From Candidatus Dactylopiibacterium carminicum (GTDB lineage: Bacteria > Pseudomonadota > Gammaproteobacteria > Burkholderiales > Rhodocyclaceae): a DNA stretch of 55,374 nucleotides. Location of the stretch: assembly GCF_014736495.1 (NCBI RefSeq), contig NZ_MDUX01000022.1:1-55374 (forward strand), written 5' to 3'. This document shows positions 20,777-28,979 of the stretch, piece by piece (the stretch's first letter is position 1; each line of letters begins with the position of its first letter). The position numbers and the translations under genes are program-made. Under the pieces are notes generated by a model. The model was not told where the DNA came from. It made no database searches and saw only the letters and a program-made list of their open reading frames with translations.

Positions 20777-20893
20777 GATGAAACCTCTTGATGGAGAAAC
20801 AGAGGCGCCATTATCTCTCGTGTTAGGGAAAACCCCAATATGTCTGGACGGGCGGTTGCTCTGGGCTGCAGGCCCGGAGTCCGCCCTCAGGGC

Positions 20894-22357
20894 TCAGATT
20901 CGTCCGGCATTGCGGCTCAATGCATCCAGCTCGGCCAGTGCCGTGGCGATTTCCTCGGTGCCCCGCGCTGCCTCGGTGAGCGTATGGGAAATGGCGTCAC
21001 TGGCCTGCTCCTGATCGGCGATGGAGATGGCGATGCCGCCGGAGCTGTCGGCGACCTTGCGCATGATTTCGTTCATGCCGTCGATGGATTGCTGGGTGCG
21101 CGTCGCGCTTTCGCGCACGCTCTGAATCAGCTTGTGGATGCTGGCCGAGGAATTCACCGTATTCACTGCGAGGGATTTGACCTCCTCGGCCACCACGGCA
21201 AAACCACGCCCGGCCTCGCCCGCGCGCGCGGCCTCGATGGCTGCGTTGAGCGCCAGCATGTTGGTCTGCTGCGCAATCTCGGTGATCAGGCCGGTGACCT
21301 TGGTGATTTCCTGGGACTGCTTGTTCAGCGTGGCGATATCGGAAGCGGCGCCGGCCGCAAGCTTCACGGCTTCGTCGATCACGCTGGCGACTTCCTGCAC
21401 ATGCTGCGAAATGCCGCGGATGCTGCCCACCACACCCTCCATCGAGGAGGAGCCGTTGCGCACGTTGAGCTTGATCTGCTCGGAGTTGCCGGAGACTTCA
21501 GCCACCTTGCCTTCCATGCCGTTGAGCGTGTCGCGTAGCGTCTGACGCAGCAAGTTGCCGTAGAGCGAACTGGAGAGCTGTACCTTCATCGATTCGTAGA
21601 GCATGCCGTCGCGCGGCCCCAGCACGAAGACGGCCAGACCGATCTGCATCTCGTTGAAATGCAGCGGCACGGCGACCAGACTCTGGCGTTCGTGGCTGCG
21701 GCTCAGGATGAAGGGGATCAGTTCGTCGACCGCCAGCACATCCTTGTTCAGCTGCAGTGGATTGCCCTTGTCGAACGCCGTCAGCAGGCGCAGGCGGCTG
21801 GGCACGGTGAGGCGATCCCAGCCGGCTTCTCCTTCATAGACGCCGAGGTAGAAGGCCGGAATGCCGAGCTTGGGCAACTCTTGATGCAGCAGCTTCACCA
21901 GCGTGGCGGTTTCCTGCGTGGTAGTCATCTTCGCGCCAAGCTGGCTCACGGCGCGTTCCAGCTCCAGTGATTTCATCTGAGCTCTCTCGTGCAGCTGGAT
22001 GGCGACTTCCGAGAGCATGACGCGGGCCTGCGCGAGCACATCCTCCGCGCGCAGGATGCGGCCGCGCCGCCAAAGACTGGGCAGGCGCTGGCGACGCAGC
22101 GTCGAAAGGGCGATGTGCAGGGTTTCCGCGCTTAGGCCGTTCGCTTCGAAACGACGGATGACATCCCCCAGGGCCTGGCTGAAAGCACCGCTTCTGCGCG
22201 ACCAGCCGGTCTCCGCGGCGAAAGCCTCCACCAGCTCCTCTGCGACGGATTCGAACAGCTGGGCGTATGTCTGGGCGCCCTTGGTCTGGGCTTGCAGTGC
22301 CTCCACGATGGCGGCGCGGGTACGGCCTGCGCTGTAAAAACCCAGCGAGCGAAGCAC
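20894..22357 (-). CDS. Methyl-accepting chemotaxis signalling half of a frameshifted LacI-sensor chemoreceptor
   Basis: About 487 residues open in this frame. An N-terminal helical region and a GAF-like segment (about 145-265, [15 protein letters not shown]) precede a cytoplasmic MCP signalling domain with the canonical hairpin tip [20 protein letters not shown] and flanking methylation helices. There are no membrane segments, so it is a soluble chemoreceptor interacting with CheA/CheW. The natural protein begins in the other frame: restoring one base near 22400-22406 joins it to the sugar-binding sensor domain encoded at 22408-23283. The GTG at 22357 is not a believable start on its own. Confidence 0.85.
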   Translation of the reverse strand: MLRSLGFYSAGRTRAAIVEALQAQTKGAQTYAQLFESVAEELVEAFAAETGWSRRSGAFSQALGDVIRRFEANGLSAETLHIALSTLRRQRLPSLWRRGRILRAEDVLAQARVMLSEVAIQLHERAQMKSLELERAVSQLGAKMTTTQETATLVKLLHQELPKLGIPAFYLGVYEGEAGWDRLTVPSRLRLLTAFDKGNPLQLNKDVLAVDELIPFILSRSHERQSLVAVPLHFNEMQIGLAVFVLGPRDGMLYESMKVQLSSSLYGNLLRQTLRDTLNGMEGKVAEVSGNSEQIKLNVRNGSSSMEGVVGSIRGISQHVQEVASVIDEAVKLAAGAASDIATLNKQSQEITKVTGLITEIAQQTNMLALNAAIEAARAGEAGRGFAVVAEEVKSLAVNTVNSSASIHKLIQSVRESATRTQQSIDGMNEIMRKVADSSGGIAISIADQEQASDAISHTLTEAARGTEEIATALAELDALSRNAGRI

Positions 22358-23283
22358 ACTGACCAGGCGCGTGCCCAGACCCAGGCGCCCGCGCAGCGGT
22401 ACCAGACCGCGGAGGCAGCCGCCACGACCTGTTGCGAGGCGCAGCCGCAGGACTGGCGCAGAATGGCCTGCCCCGGCAGGCGGGTCGAGTCTTGCGGATG
22501 CTCCTTGCGCAGCATCGCGTTCAGTACATCTAGCGCCCGGGCGACCTGGGTGTCGCCCGGCAGCGCCACGGTGGATACCGGCGGCATGTTCACGCGTGCG
22601 TCGAGAATGTCATTGCAGCCTGTCACCGCGATGTCTTCGGGTACGCGGATCCCCCGTGCCTGGCATTCGATGATGGTGCCGATGGCGAGGTTGTCATTGA
22701 CGCAGACCACCGCATCGAAATCCTCCCCTGGTTTCAGACGACGCTCCTCGATGAACAGGCGGAGCAGCTCGTTGCCACGTACACGGTCCCAGTTGCCACA
22801 AGGGGAAACCAGCCACTCCTCGAAGGCGATGCCGTTTTCCGAGAGCACTTCCTGATAGGCCTTGAAGCGCTCCTGCGCCAGCGGATGGCCCTCGGGGCCG
22901 CGGAAGAAGGCGATGCGGCGCTTGCCATGGTCGCGTATCAGATGCTCGACCAATGCGTGGATACCGGAATGGCTATCGTTGACCACCACCGGGTGAGGCG
23001 GGATGTGCTGAGTCAGCGTGACCAGAGGGATCCGCTTCTGACGGGCAACCGGATGTTTGCTGGCATCCTGGCTGGCAGAGGCCCAGTCGATGGCGCCGAG
23101 AAATTCTGCGTTGATGTTGTCGTAGATGACTGCCCCGGGATCCTTGCCGATGTACCCCCCGCGGAATACCACCAGGCTCTGCCCGCTGTGTTCCACAGCC
23201 GCCAGTGCACCCTTGAAGAGCATTTCCGATGCGCTGCTCCCGATCTCTCGTGCCAGAAACGCGACCGCCTTGTTGTTTGCCAC
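22132..23283 (-). CDS. LacI-type ligand-binding sensor half of the frameshifted chemoreceptor
   Basis: The GTG at 23283 has GAGGAG five bases upstream and starts [13 protein letters not shown]. About 290 residues form a periplasmic-binding-protein-like fold as in LacI regulators ([40 protein letters not shown]) but without a DNA-binding domain or signal peptide, so it senses a cytosolic ligand. After [16 protein letters not shown] (about 22407) the frame turns to nonsense down to 22132, while the -1 frame continues naturally into the chemoreceptor part. Confidence 0.82.
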   Translation of the reverse strand: MANNKAVAFLAREIGSSASEMLFKGALAAVEHSGQSLVVFRGGYIGKDPGAVIYDNINAEFLGAIDWASASQDASKHPVARQKRIPLVTLTQHIPPHPVVVNDSHSGIHALVEHLIRDHGKRRIAFFRGPEGHPLAQERFKAYQEVLSENGIAFEEWLVSPCGNWDRVRGNELLRLFIEERRLKPGEDFDAVVCVNDNLAIGTIIECQARGIRVPEDIAVTGCNDILDARVNMPPVSTVALPGDTQVARALDVLNAMLRKEHPQDSTRLPGQAILRQSCGCASQQVVAAASAVWYRCAGAWVWARAWSVCFARWVFTAQAVPAPPSWRHCKPRPRAPRHTPSCSNPSQRSWWRLSPRRPAGRAEAVLSARPWGMSSVVSKRTA

Positions 23284-23469
23284 AGTAGCTCCTCGAATCT
23301 TCTCGTATTTGAATGCCGCCATCCGGCTGGATATCCTTGGCGCATTCTTCCTGAAAGAAGCCTTTCATGCGCTCTTCATCGGGGGGATTCCTGAATGCCA
23401 TACAGGCAACCGGACGCTAAGTCAGCGGACTCGGGTTTGTAAACTAAAGTAACAGAGAATGTAAGTTTG

Positions 23470-23507
23470 CAGATTGACACAATCTGTGATCGGTCACATG
23501 CGGTGAC
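23470..23507. promoter_or_regulatory. Two adjacent perfect palindromes between the chemoreceptor and DUF2239 genes
   Basis: CAGATTG-ACA-CAATCTG (23470-23486) is followed six bases later by GTCAC-ATGCG-GTGAC (23493-23507). Both are perfect inverted repeats with the arm lengths of dimeric regulator sites. They lie upstream of the chemoreceptor start (23283) and downstream of DUF2239, so control of the chemoreceptor is the likeliest role. There is no T tract to suggest a terminator. Confidence 0.45.
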
Positions 23508-23556
23508 AGTCTGTCTGCGGCCAAGCGTCTTGTGCCCCGTCTCCGTCCGGAAAGCG

Positions 23557-24132
23557 TCAATCCTCTCGTGCTTCATAGGCATCGTGCTGCGCGGCGTACA
23601 GCAGCTTTTCGGCGTACGCACACAGATCGGCTGGCCAGCGAACTATCTGCGTGCGCACGCTATCGAAATCCCCGGCGAACAGGGCGCGCGTGGCCTCCTC
23701 GAAACCAGGCTCGTCGCCGCACAGATGGGACATGAAACGATGGCAGGCCTCACACGAGGCGCGAGCCTTGTCTTTCGCGCGGCTGCTCCGGCTTGCCTCC
23801 TCGACCAGCTTGCGCAACACGACCGATGCGCCGCCAGGCTGGGCAGCCAACCATTCCCAGTGGCGCGGCAGCAGGGTGACCTCGCGTGCCACCACGCCAA
23901 GCTTTGGTCGCCCGGGGCCCGGTTTGTCGATTGTGCCGGGCGCTTCCGGCAGACGCGCCAGTGCTTTTTCCAGGCTGCCGTGAAGATCGAGCTCCACGAT
24001 ATCGCCGCTTGTATCGTCGAAGACGAGCAGGGTAGCGTCCGCGGGCGGGGTGTTCGTCAGTGCGTGGACGATATCGGCGAGAGAACCGGCCGCAGCGCGC
24101 TGCCGGCCGGAAAAGGCGGTATAGGAAGACAT
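23557..24132 (-). CDS. DUF2239 family protein
   Basis: A 191-residue soluble protein starting MSSYTAFSGRQR with the family features LVFDDTSGDIVELDLHGS, GRPKLGVVAREVTLLPRHWEWL and a Cys/His-containing C-terminal half (CEACHRFMSHLCGDEPGFEEATRAL). DUF2239 has no established biochemical function; the GRPKLGV-REVTLLP piece resembles a short DNA-binding linker, but this is only a resemblance. The start at 24132 is preferred to 24150. Three copies of an ATCCGG-type repeat lie just upstream. Confidence 0.85.
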   Translation of the reverse strand: MSSYTAFSGRQRAAAGSLADIVHALTNTPPADATLLVFDDTSGDIVELDLHGSLEKALARLPEAPGTIDKPGPGRPKLGVVAREVTLLPRHWEWLAAQPGGASVVLRKLVEEASRSSRAKDKARASCEACHRFMSHLCGDEPGFEEATRALFAGDFDSVRTQIVRWPADLCAYAEKLLYAAQHDAYEARED

Positions 24133-24137
24133 TATTT

Positions 24138-24208
24138 TTATCCGGATCAAATTGGGCTGTTTAATTTAATCCGGGTGAAGTTTGCTGCCAAGTTTTGTCC
24201 GGGTAAAA
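24138..24208. promoter_or_regulatory. Triple direct repeat (WTCCGGRTNAA) upstream of DUF2239
   Basis: TTATCCGGATCAA (from 24138), TAATCCGGGTGAA (from 24167) and TTGTCCGGGTAAAA (from 24195) share the core TCCGGRT, spaced 29 and 28 bases, in a locally AT-rich patch directly before the DUF2239 start. The arrangement suggests cooperative binding of a regulator. The first copy is close to the palindrome TTATCCGGATAA. Confidence 0.5.
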
Positions 24209-24606
24209 TATGGGTCAGAAATCAATCATGCAGCAGGCGTATTGCTACCGCATGTGGCGCCGGTTATCTCTAGGAGTCTGGTGCAGGCCAGCGGGCGCAC
24301 AGGCGAATGGCATGAAGTGATCGTGCTCGGCGGTCAGCTCTTTTCGGGGATGGCCGTCACTGTTGCACTGTTGCATTGGCCGGTGCTGGTGGTGGCCTGA
24401 AAAGCCGTTTGCGAGCTGGCAAGGCAAAGAACTGGCCTACGAGGCGAGATCGGCCTTGTGGGGTCGGCTTCAGCCGGATAGCCGTGGTGTCGTGTCACGC
24501 CGAGCCGCCGGTTGCCATATGTCACGGTCAATCTGCCGATCACGATCAAGTCTGGCGGTGCACTTGGGCACAATATGCCGGCTCCCTCTTTTTCCGGAGT
24601 TGTCAC
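24209..24606. other. Gene-free stretch with a REP-like palindrome
   Basis: I see no credible gene between the DUF2239 promoter region and ridA; short open frames here lack family features. The stretch contains a REP-like hairpin TCGGCT-TC-AGCCGGA (24464-24478) that matches, on the opposite strand, the element at 52940-52955. The promoter of ridA should lie in the last 100 bases. Confidence 0.4.
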
Positions 24607-24978
24607 ATGCCTCAGCACATTGCCCTCCCACCTTATGACCGCTATGGCATATCGACCTTCGTCGTGTCCAACGGTCAGGTGCAGATCAGCCATTTCGGTG
24701 CCACGAAGGATGCCGACGGGCAGCGCTTGACCACCATTGAAGCCCAGACGGCTGAGACCTTTGCGCATTTGCGCGACGCCCTCGGCGAAATCGGCCTGGG
24801 ACTGCAGGATATGCTCAAGGTCACGGTGATCCTGCGCAATATCGAAGATTTCAACGGGATGCACCGGGCCTGGCTGCAGTATTTTCCGGAGAATGCACCC
24901 GCGCGGACGACGATCACCAGTGCATTCGTGAGCGAGGCCGTCCTGATCCAGATCGACGGTGTGGCGGCAAGTCGCTGA
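24607..24978 (+). CDS. RidA-family (YjgF/YER057c/UK114) enamine/imine deaminase-like protein
   Basis: A 123-residue protein with the RidA-fold pattern, including EAQTAETFAHLRDALGEIGLGLQDMLKVTVILRNIEDF and the C-terminal PARTTITSAF, where the Arg corresponds to the substrate-carboxylate arginine of active RidA. The family hydrolyses reactive enamines from PLP enzymes. The final segment SEAVLIQIDGVA lacks the usual exact E-I/V-E end, so it may belong to an Rid subgroup other than RidA itself. It stands alone. Confidence 0.85.
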   Translation: MPQHIALPPYDRYGISTFVVSNGQVQISHFGATKDADGQRLTTIEAQTAETFAHLRDALGEIGLGLQDMLKVTVILRNIEDFNGMHRAWLQYFPENAPARTTITSAFVSEAVLIQIDGVAASR

Positions 24979-25138
24979 CGCCGGGCTTTCGTCGGGGCGG
25001 TGCTCATCCCTTCGAGCGGTATCGATGGGTTGATCGGGATCTGGCCTGTTCCGGCGTTCAAGCCCGATGAGATTGCCTTGGAGTGAATCCCGGCCGCTTC
25101 CGCCGTGTTTGCGTCATCCGGCCGTGATGTGATGGAAC

Positions 25139-26809
25139 TTACTGGTAATACTTGTCGTAGAGCCCTGCTGTACCCGAGATGCCTTCGAGCAACTGCAGGC
25201 GATAGTCGAATTTTGCCTTGCGTGTGGTTTCGCCTTCGTAGAGGTAGTCTACATTGCTGACCACGCCGACGACCGTGCCGTTCTTCGGCGGTTTCGCGAG
25301 ATTCAGGCAGGCCTCGCCATTGGCTACCGGCTGGCTGTAGACCGTGCTGCCATCAGCAGCGCAGTAAGCCAGCTGGAAGCGCATGTTGGCACCCAGCGGT
25401 TGAAAACTCACACGAACCTTGTTGCCGCTGACGCTCAACGGGATCTGGTTCGCCCCGCTCCAGCCGGGCAGGGTATCGGTGGCCGGCGTAAGCGTGTCGC
25501 CGCTTTGCGTGGTGGCGGCATAGAAGCTCAGGCGATGCGTGGTCTGTTGCTGGATGCCGCCGTCGATACGCTCGGACGAAATGGTACGGCCCCAGTGCTG
25601 GTTGATCGGCACCTTGAAACCCTCGCTCCAGGCACCAAAATCCACCATGGCCTGGCGGGCGCGGTATTCCATGATCAGGTGGCGGATCTGTGTTTCGCCA
25701 AGCCCGCCGGCCAGTGAGCGCAGGATGTGGTTCTGCGTGCCTTTCTTCCAGATCCAGGCGTTCGAGCCCTTGAAGAGGTAGAGCGCGATGAAGTGCGAAA
25801 AGGCCGAGTTGTACTGGTTACCACCCAGGTATTCGCGCCAGGTGGAAACCTGCTGGCCGTTGCTGATGAGGTTCACCCCTTCGGCATTGGGACCGCCGAA
25901 GCTGCCGTCCTGCAGCCAGCCGCTGTAGTTTTCGACGGGCATGTGTGGCGCGAGGAAGGGCGCGCCATCCAGGAAACCGACGCCGTGGGTGCCGGTGCGG
26001 GCGGCCTCCATATTCATCTGCAACCAGGTGTTGGAACCTTCGTTGAACCAGGCGGCCTTGTTGCCCATGCTGGCCATGATGGCGTGGATGTATTCATGCG
26101 TGATGCCGCCGCGCTCGCTTGCGGTGATCACCGGGTAGTAGGAGAGCAGCACCATCGGATAGCCGCCGTAGCTGCTTTGCCAGCCGCCTTTCTCGGTGTT
26201 GCTGGCGCTATCGGTGCACAGGCCCGAACCGTAGAGATAGACGTTGCTGTAGTAGCCATTCTGCTGCAGCTTGTCGACCGGCCAGCCCATGGTGTCGTGG
26301 ATGTAATCGGCATCCTCGTTGAGGTTTGCCAGCACGCGGTCGATGTCGGTATCAGTGATGGAGGCATTGCGGTTCTTGCCCCAGATGAAGGCGAATCGGC
26401 CGGAGGTCTTGTAACCCGCGACCAGACTGGCGCTGCAGCCGAGGTAAACCTTGAAGTTCGCAGGATCCACCGTGCTGTTGGTGGTGTCGGTCTTGATGTC
26501 GTAATCCAGATCCGGGGTATAGCCCGGCCATTGGTAGGCCGCGCAGGATGCGGCAGCGGCCTCGCTGCTGGAGGATGAGGACGGCGTGCTGGTCGCCAGC
26601 GCACTGCTGCTGGAGGACGAACGACTGCTGGTGACGCTGCTGGACGAAGTGCTGCTGGCGATACTGTAGGCACTGCTACCCGATGGGGAGATGGCAGGGC
26701 TCTCCGTGGGCGCATTGGTGCCACCGCCACCGCCGCAACCGTGCAATGACGTCAGCAGGCAGGCGCATGCGAGCGCGGTGGAAAGACGGGGTGGGCAGGG
26801 GCGGGTCAT
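25139..26809 (-). CDS. Secreted Ser-rich lipoprotein with HExxH metallopeptidase-like domain (DUF6055-like)
   Basis: A 556-residue protein. The start at 26809 (MTRPCPP) gives a lipoprotein signal ending LHGC, followed by poly-Gly and a Ser-rich linker (about 35-90) like that of the protein at 17891-19639. The main domain holds HEYIH (about 238-242) with WFNEG (Glu about 257) 15 residues later, the spacing of a gluzincin-type zinc site. The pattern recalls DUF6055, whose activity is unknown; I cannot confirm that name by eye. Expected location is the cell surface. No operon partner. Confidence 0.7.
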   Translation of the reverse strand: MTRPCPPRLSTALACACLLTSLHGCGGGGGTNAPTESPAISPSGSSAYSIASSTSSSSVTSSRSSSSSSALATSTPSSSSSSEAAAASCAAYQWPGYTPDLDYDIKTDTTNSTVDPANFKVYLGCSASLVAGYKTSGRFAFIWGKNRNASITDTDIDRVLANLNEDADYIHDTMGWPVDKLQQNGYYSNVYLYGSGLCTDSASNTEKGGWQSSYGGYPMVLLSYYPVITASERGGITHEYIHAIMASMGNKAAWFNEGSNTWLQMNMEAARTGTHGVGFLDGAPFLAPHMPVENYSGWLQDGSFGGPNAEGVNLISNGQQVSTWREYLGGNQYNSAFSHFIALYLFKGSNAWIWKKGTQNHILRSLAGGLGETQIRHLIMEYRARQAMVDFGAWSEGFKVPINQHWGRTISSERIDGGIQQQTTHRLSFYAATTQSGDTLTPATDTLPGWSGANQIPLSVSGNKVRVSFQPLGANMRFQLAYCAADGSTVYSQPVANGEACLNLAKPPKNGTVVGVVSNVDYLYEGETTRKAKFDYRLQLLEGISGTAGLYDKYYQ

Positions 26810-26981
26810 GACTGTCTTTCTGGCAGGGAATTCGAGTGCCAGAAGATAAGCCCGGCCTTGCGGCGGAAAGTGGCCATGGGTCGCCACAGAGCGGCCGGCA
26901 GGCGATGTTTTATGACAATGTGTTTGACGGGCGGGGCCTTGGGGCAGATGAACGCCGAAAGCGCGATTCCGTCGCCCGGAA

Positions 26982-28979
26982 TCAGCCGGTGCGGTCTTGA
27001 CGGGCGCGCCAGCCTTCGGGCATCTGCCAGCGGGCGATCCAGTCCGGCAGCATTTCCGGTGGCATCGGGCGGGCTACACCGAATCCCTGGGCCTGGTCAC
27101 AGCCGTAATCGATCAGGTAGTCGCCATGCTCCAGCGTTTCGACGCCTTCGGCGATGACCTGGCGGCCAAGCGTGCGCGCCATGCTGACGATGCTGCGCAC
27201 CAGTGCCTGATCGTTGCGGTTACCCAGCATGTCGCGCACGAAGGAGCGGTCGATCTTCACCGCATCCACCGGCAGCTTGCGGAAATAGGTGAGCGAGGAA
27301 TAGCCGGTACCGAAGTCGTCCAGCGAGAAACGCACGCCGATGCGCCTGCATTCGTCGAGGCAACGGATGATGTCGTCCAGATTTTCCATCGCGGTCGTCT
27401 CCAGAATCTCCAGTTCAAGACCGGTGGGATCGACCTCCGGGAAGCGGGCGAGGATGCGCTGGAGGCGCTCGGCGAAGTCCGGGCGCTGCAGATGCTTGGC
27501 GAAGACGTTGATGCTGACCGAGAGATTGATGCCCTGCTTCTGCCAGCGCTGCTTCTGGCGCAAGGTTTCGTGCAGCACCCATTCTCCGACCGGCAACGTC
27601 AGCTCTGTCGATTCGATCACTGGCAGGAAGTCGCCGGGTGGCAGCAGCCCCTCGGTGGGGTGCTGCCAGCGGATGAGTGCCTCCACGCCCATCACCTCAC
27701 CGGTACGCAGCGCCACCTTGGGCTGGTAATGCAGGCGGAATTCGCTGTACTCCAGCGCACTGGAAAGCCGCGCGTACTGGGTCTGGAATTCGCGCTGTTT
27801 GCGGTCCCCTTCCTGGTCGAAGAAGTGCATGCGGTTCTTGCCGCTGCGCTTGGCTTCGTACATCGCGTGGTCGGCGTTGCGGATGAGGGTATCCGGGTCT
27901 TGGGCAAGTTCGTCCGGGTAGACGGCGATGCCTACGCTGATCGTGGTGACGACGATGATCTCGTCGATCGTGTAGGGCTCGGAGGCGGAGCGCAGGATGC
28001 GCTCCACGGTTTCGGCGATGGCTTCTGCGTGCTTGATCCCGCATAGCAGCACAACGAATTCGTCACCGCCCAGGCGGGCCACGGCATCGCTCGCGCGGAT
28101 GCAGGTCTGGAGCCGGTTGACGGCTTCGACAAGCAGGCGGTCGCCGAAGTCGTGCCCCCATTCGTCATTGACCGGCTTGAAGTTATCGATGTCGAGATAG
28201 CAGACGGCCAGCATCTCGCCGGTCTTCTGGCTCTTGTTGATCGCCTTGAGCATCTGCGCATACAGCGAGGTCCGGTTGAGCGCGCCGGTCAGCCCGTCGT
28301 GATAGGCAAGGTACTCCACCTGGCGCTGGCTTTCCTTGAGTGAGGTGACGTCCGAGATGAGTGCTGCAAAACGAGTGATTTCCCCCTGGCTGTTGCGGAT
28401 GGCACCGATGCGGGATTGCTGGGTGAAGAGCGTGCCGTCCTTGCGTTTGTTGACGAACTCTCCGGCCCATACGCCCTGATCGAGCAGCGCCGCCCACAGG
28501 TGCTGGTAGAACTCGATGTCCTGGTAGCCGGATTTCAGCAGGCGCGGCGTTTTGCCAACGGCTTCTTCTGCCGGGTAGCCCGTGATGGCCGTGAATGCCG
28601 GGTTCACCTCGATGATGTGGCCTTCGCTGCTGGTGACTATGATGCCTTCGGTGGCAGCCTGGAAGACCTCATGGAACAGGCGTAGGCGCTCGTCGGCGAC
28701 CCGCCGGGCGCTGATGTCCTGGATGGTGCCCGTCATCCTGACGGGATTGCCTGCTTCATCCAGCTCCAGCTTGCCCAGGCCATGCACCCAGATGATCCGT
28801 TGATCGTCATGCCGGACGATCCTGTATTCGCGATCGAAGAACTGGCGCCGGGCGAGCGTGCTATCCCGGAAGTAGTCCAGCATTTGTTCCCTGTCGGCCT
28901 CGAATACCAGCCTTCTAGCGTATGCGGATAGGATTCCGGAATGCCGAACATGGCATCCAGTTGTCTGGATGCCGTCCAC
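26982..28979 (-). CDS. PAS-GGDEF-EAL half of a frameshifted c-di-GMP enzyme
   Basis: The natural reading begins about 28916 (LVFEADREQMLDYF) and continues through the end of a PAS/PAC domain (RMTGTIQDIS), a second PAS (about 28680-28340), a GGDEF domain with intact RLGGDEF and the RASD inhibitory site five residues before it, and an EAL domain with GVEALIRW, DDFGTGYSSL and KIDRSF. Both diguanylate cyclase and phosphodiesterase motifs are intact. The N-terminal sensor is in the adjoining frame (28733-30085); one missing base near 28908 separates them. The first listed residues before 28916 are out of frame. Confidence 0.88.
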   Translation of the reverse strand: MDGIQTTGCHVRHSGILSAYARRLVFEADREQMLDYFRDSTLARRQFFDREYRIVRHDDQRIIWVHGLGKLELDEAGNPVRMTGTIQDISARRVADERLRLFHEVFQAATEGIIVTSSEGHIIEVNPAFTAITGYPAEEAVGKTPRLLKSGYQDIEFYQHLWAALLDQGVWAGEFVNKRKDGTLFTQQSRIGAIRNSQGEITRFAALISDVTSLKESQRQVEYLAYHDGLTGALNRTSLYAQMLKAINKSQKTGEMLAVCYLDIDNFKPVNDEWGHDFGDRLLVEAVNRLQTCIRASDAVARLGGDEFVVLLCGIKHAEAIAETVERILRSASEPYTIDEIIVVTTISVGIAVYPDELAQDPDTLIRNADHAMYEAKRSGKNRMHFFDQEGDRKQREFQTQYARLSSALEYSEFRLHYQPKVALRTGEVMGVEALIRWQHPTEGLLPPGDFLPVIESTELTLPVGEWVLHETLRQKQRWQKQGINLSVSINVFAKHLQRPDFAERLQRILARFPEVDPTGLELEILETTAMENLDDIIRCLDECRRIGVRFSLDDFGTGYSSLTYFRKLPVDAVKIDRSFVRDMLGNRNDQALVRSIVSMARTLGRQVIAEGVETLEHGDYLIDYGCDQAQGFGVARPMPPEMLPDWIARWQMPEGWRARQDRTG

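Noticed and set aside
24182..24400. Small plus-strand frame of 72 codons in the DUF2239/ridA gap
   Set aside because: No ribosome site, no family feature, and its start lies within the repeat-bearing promoter region; treated as non-coding.
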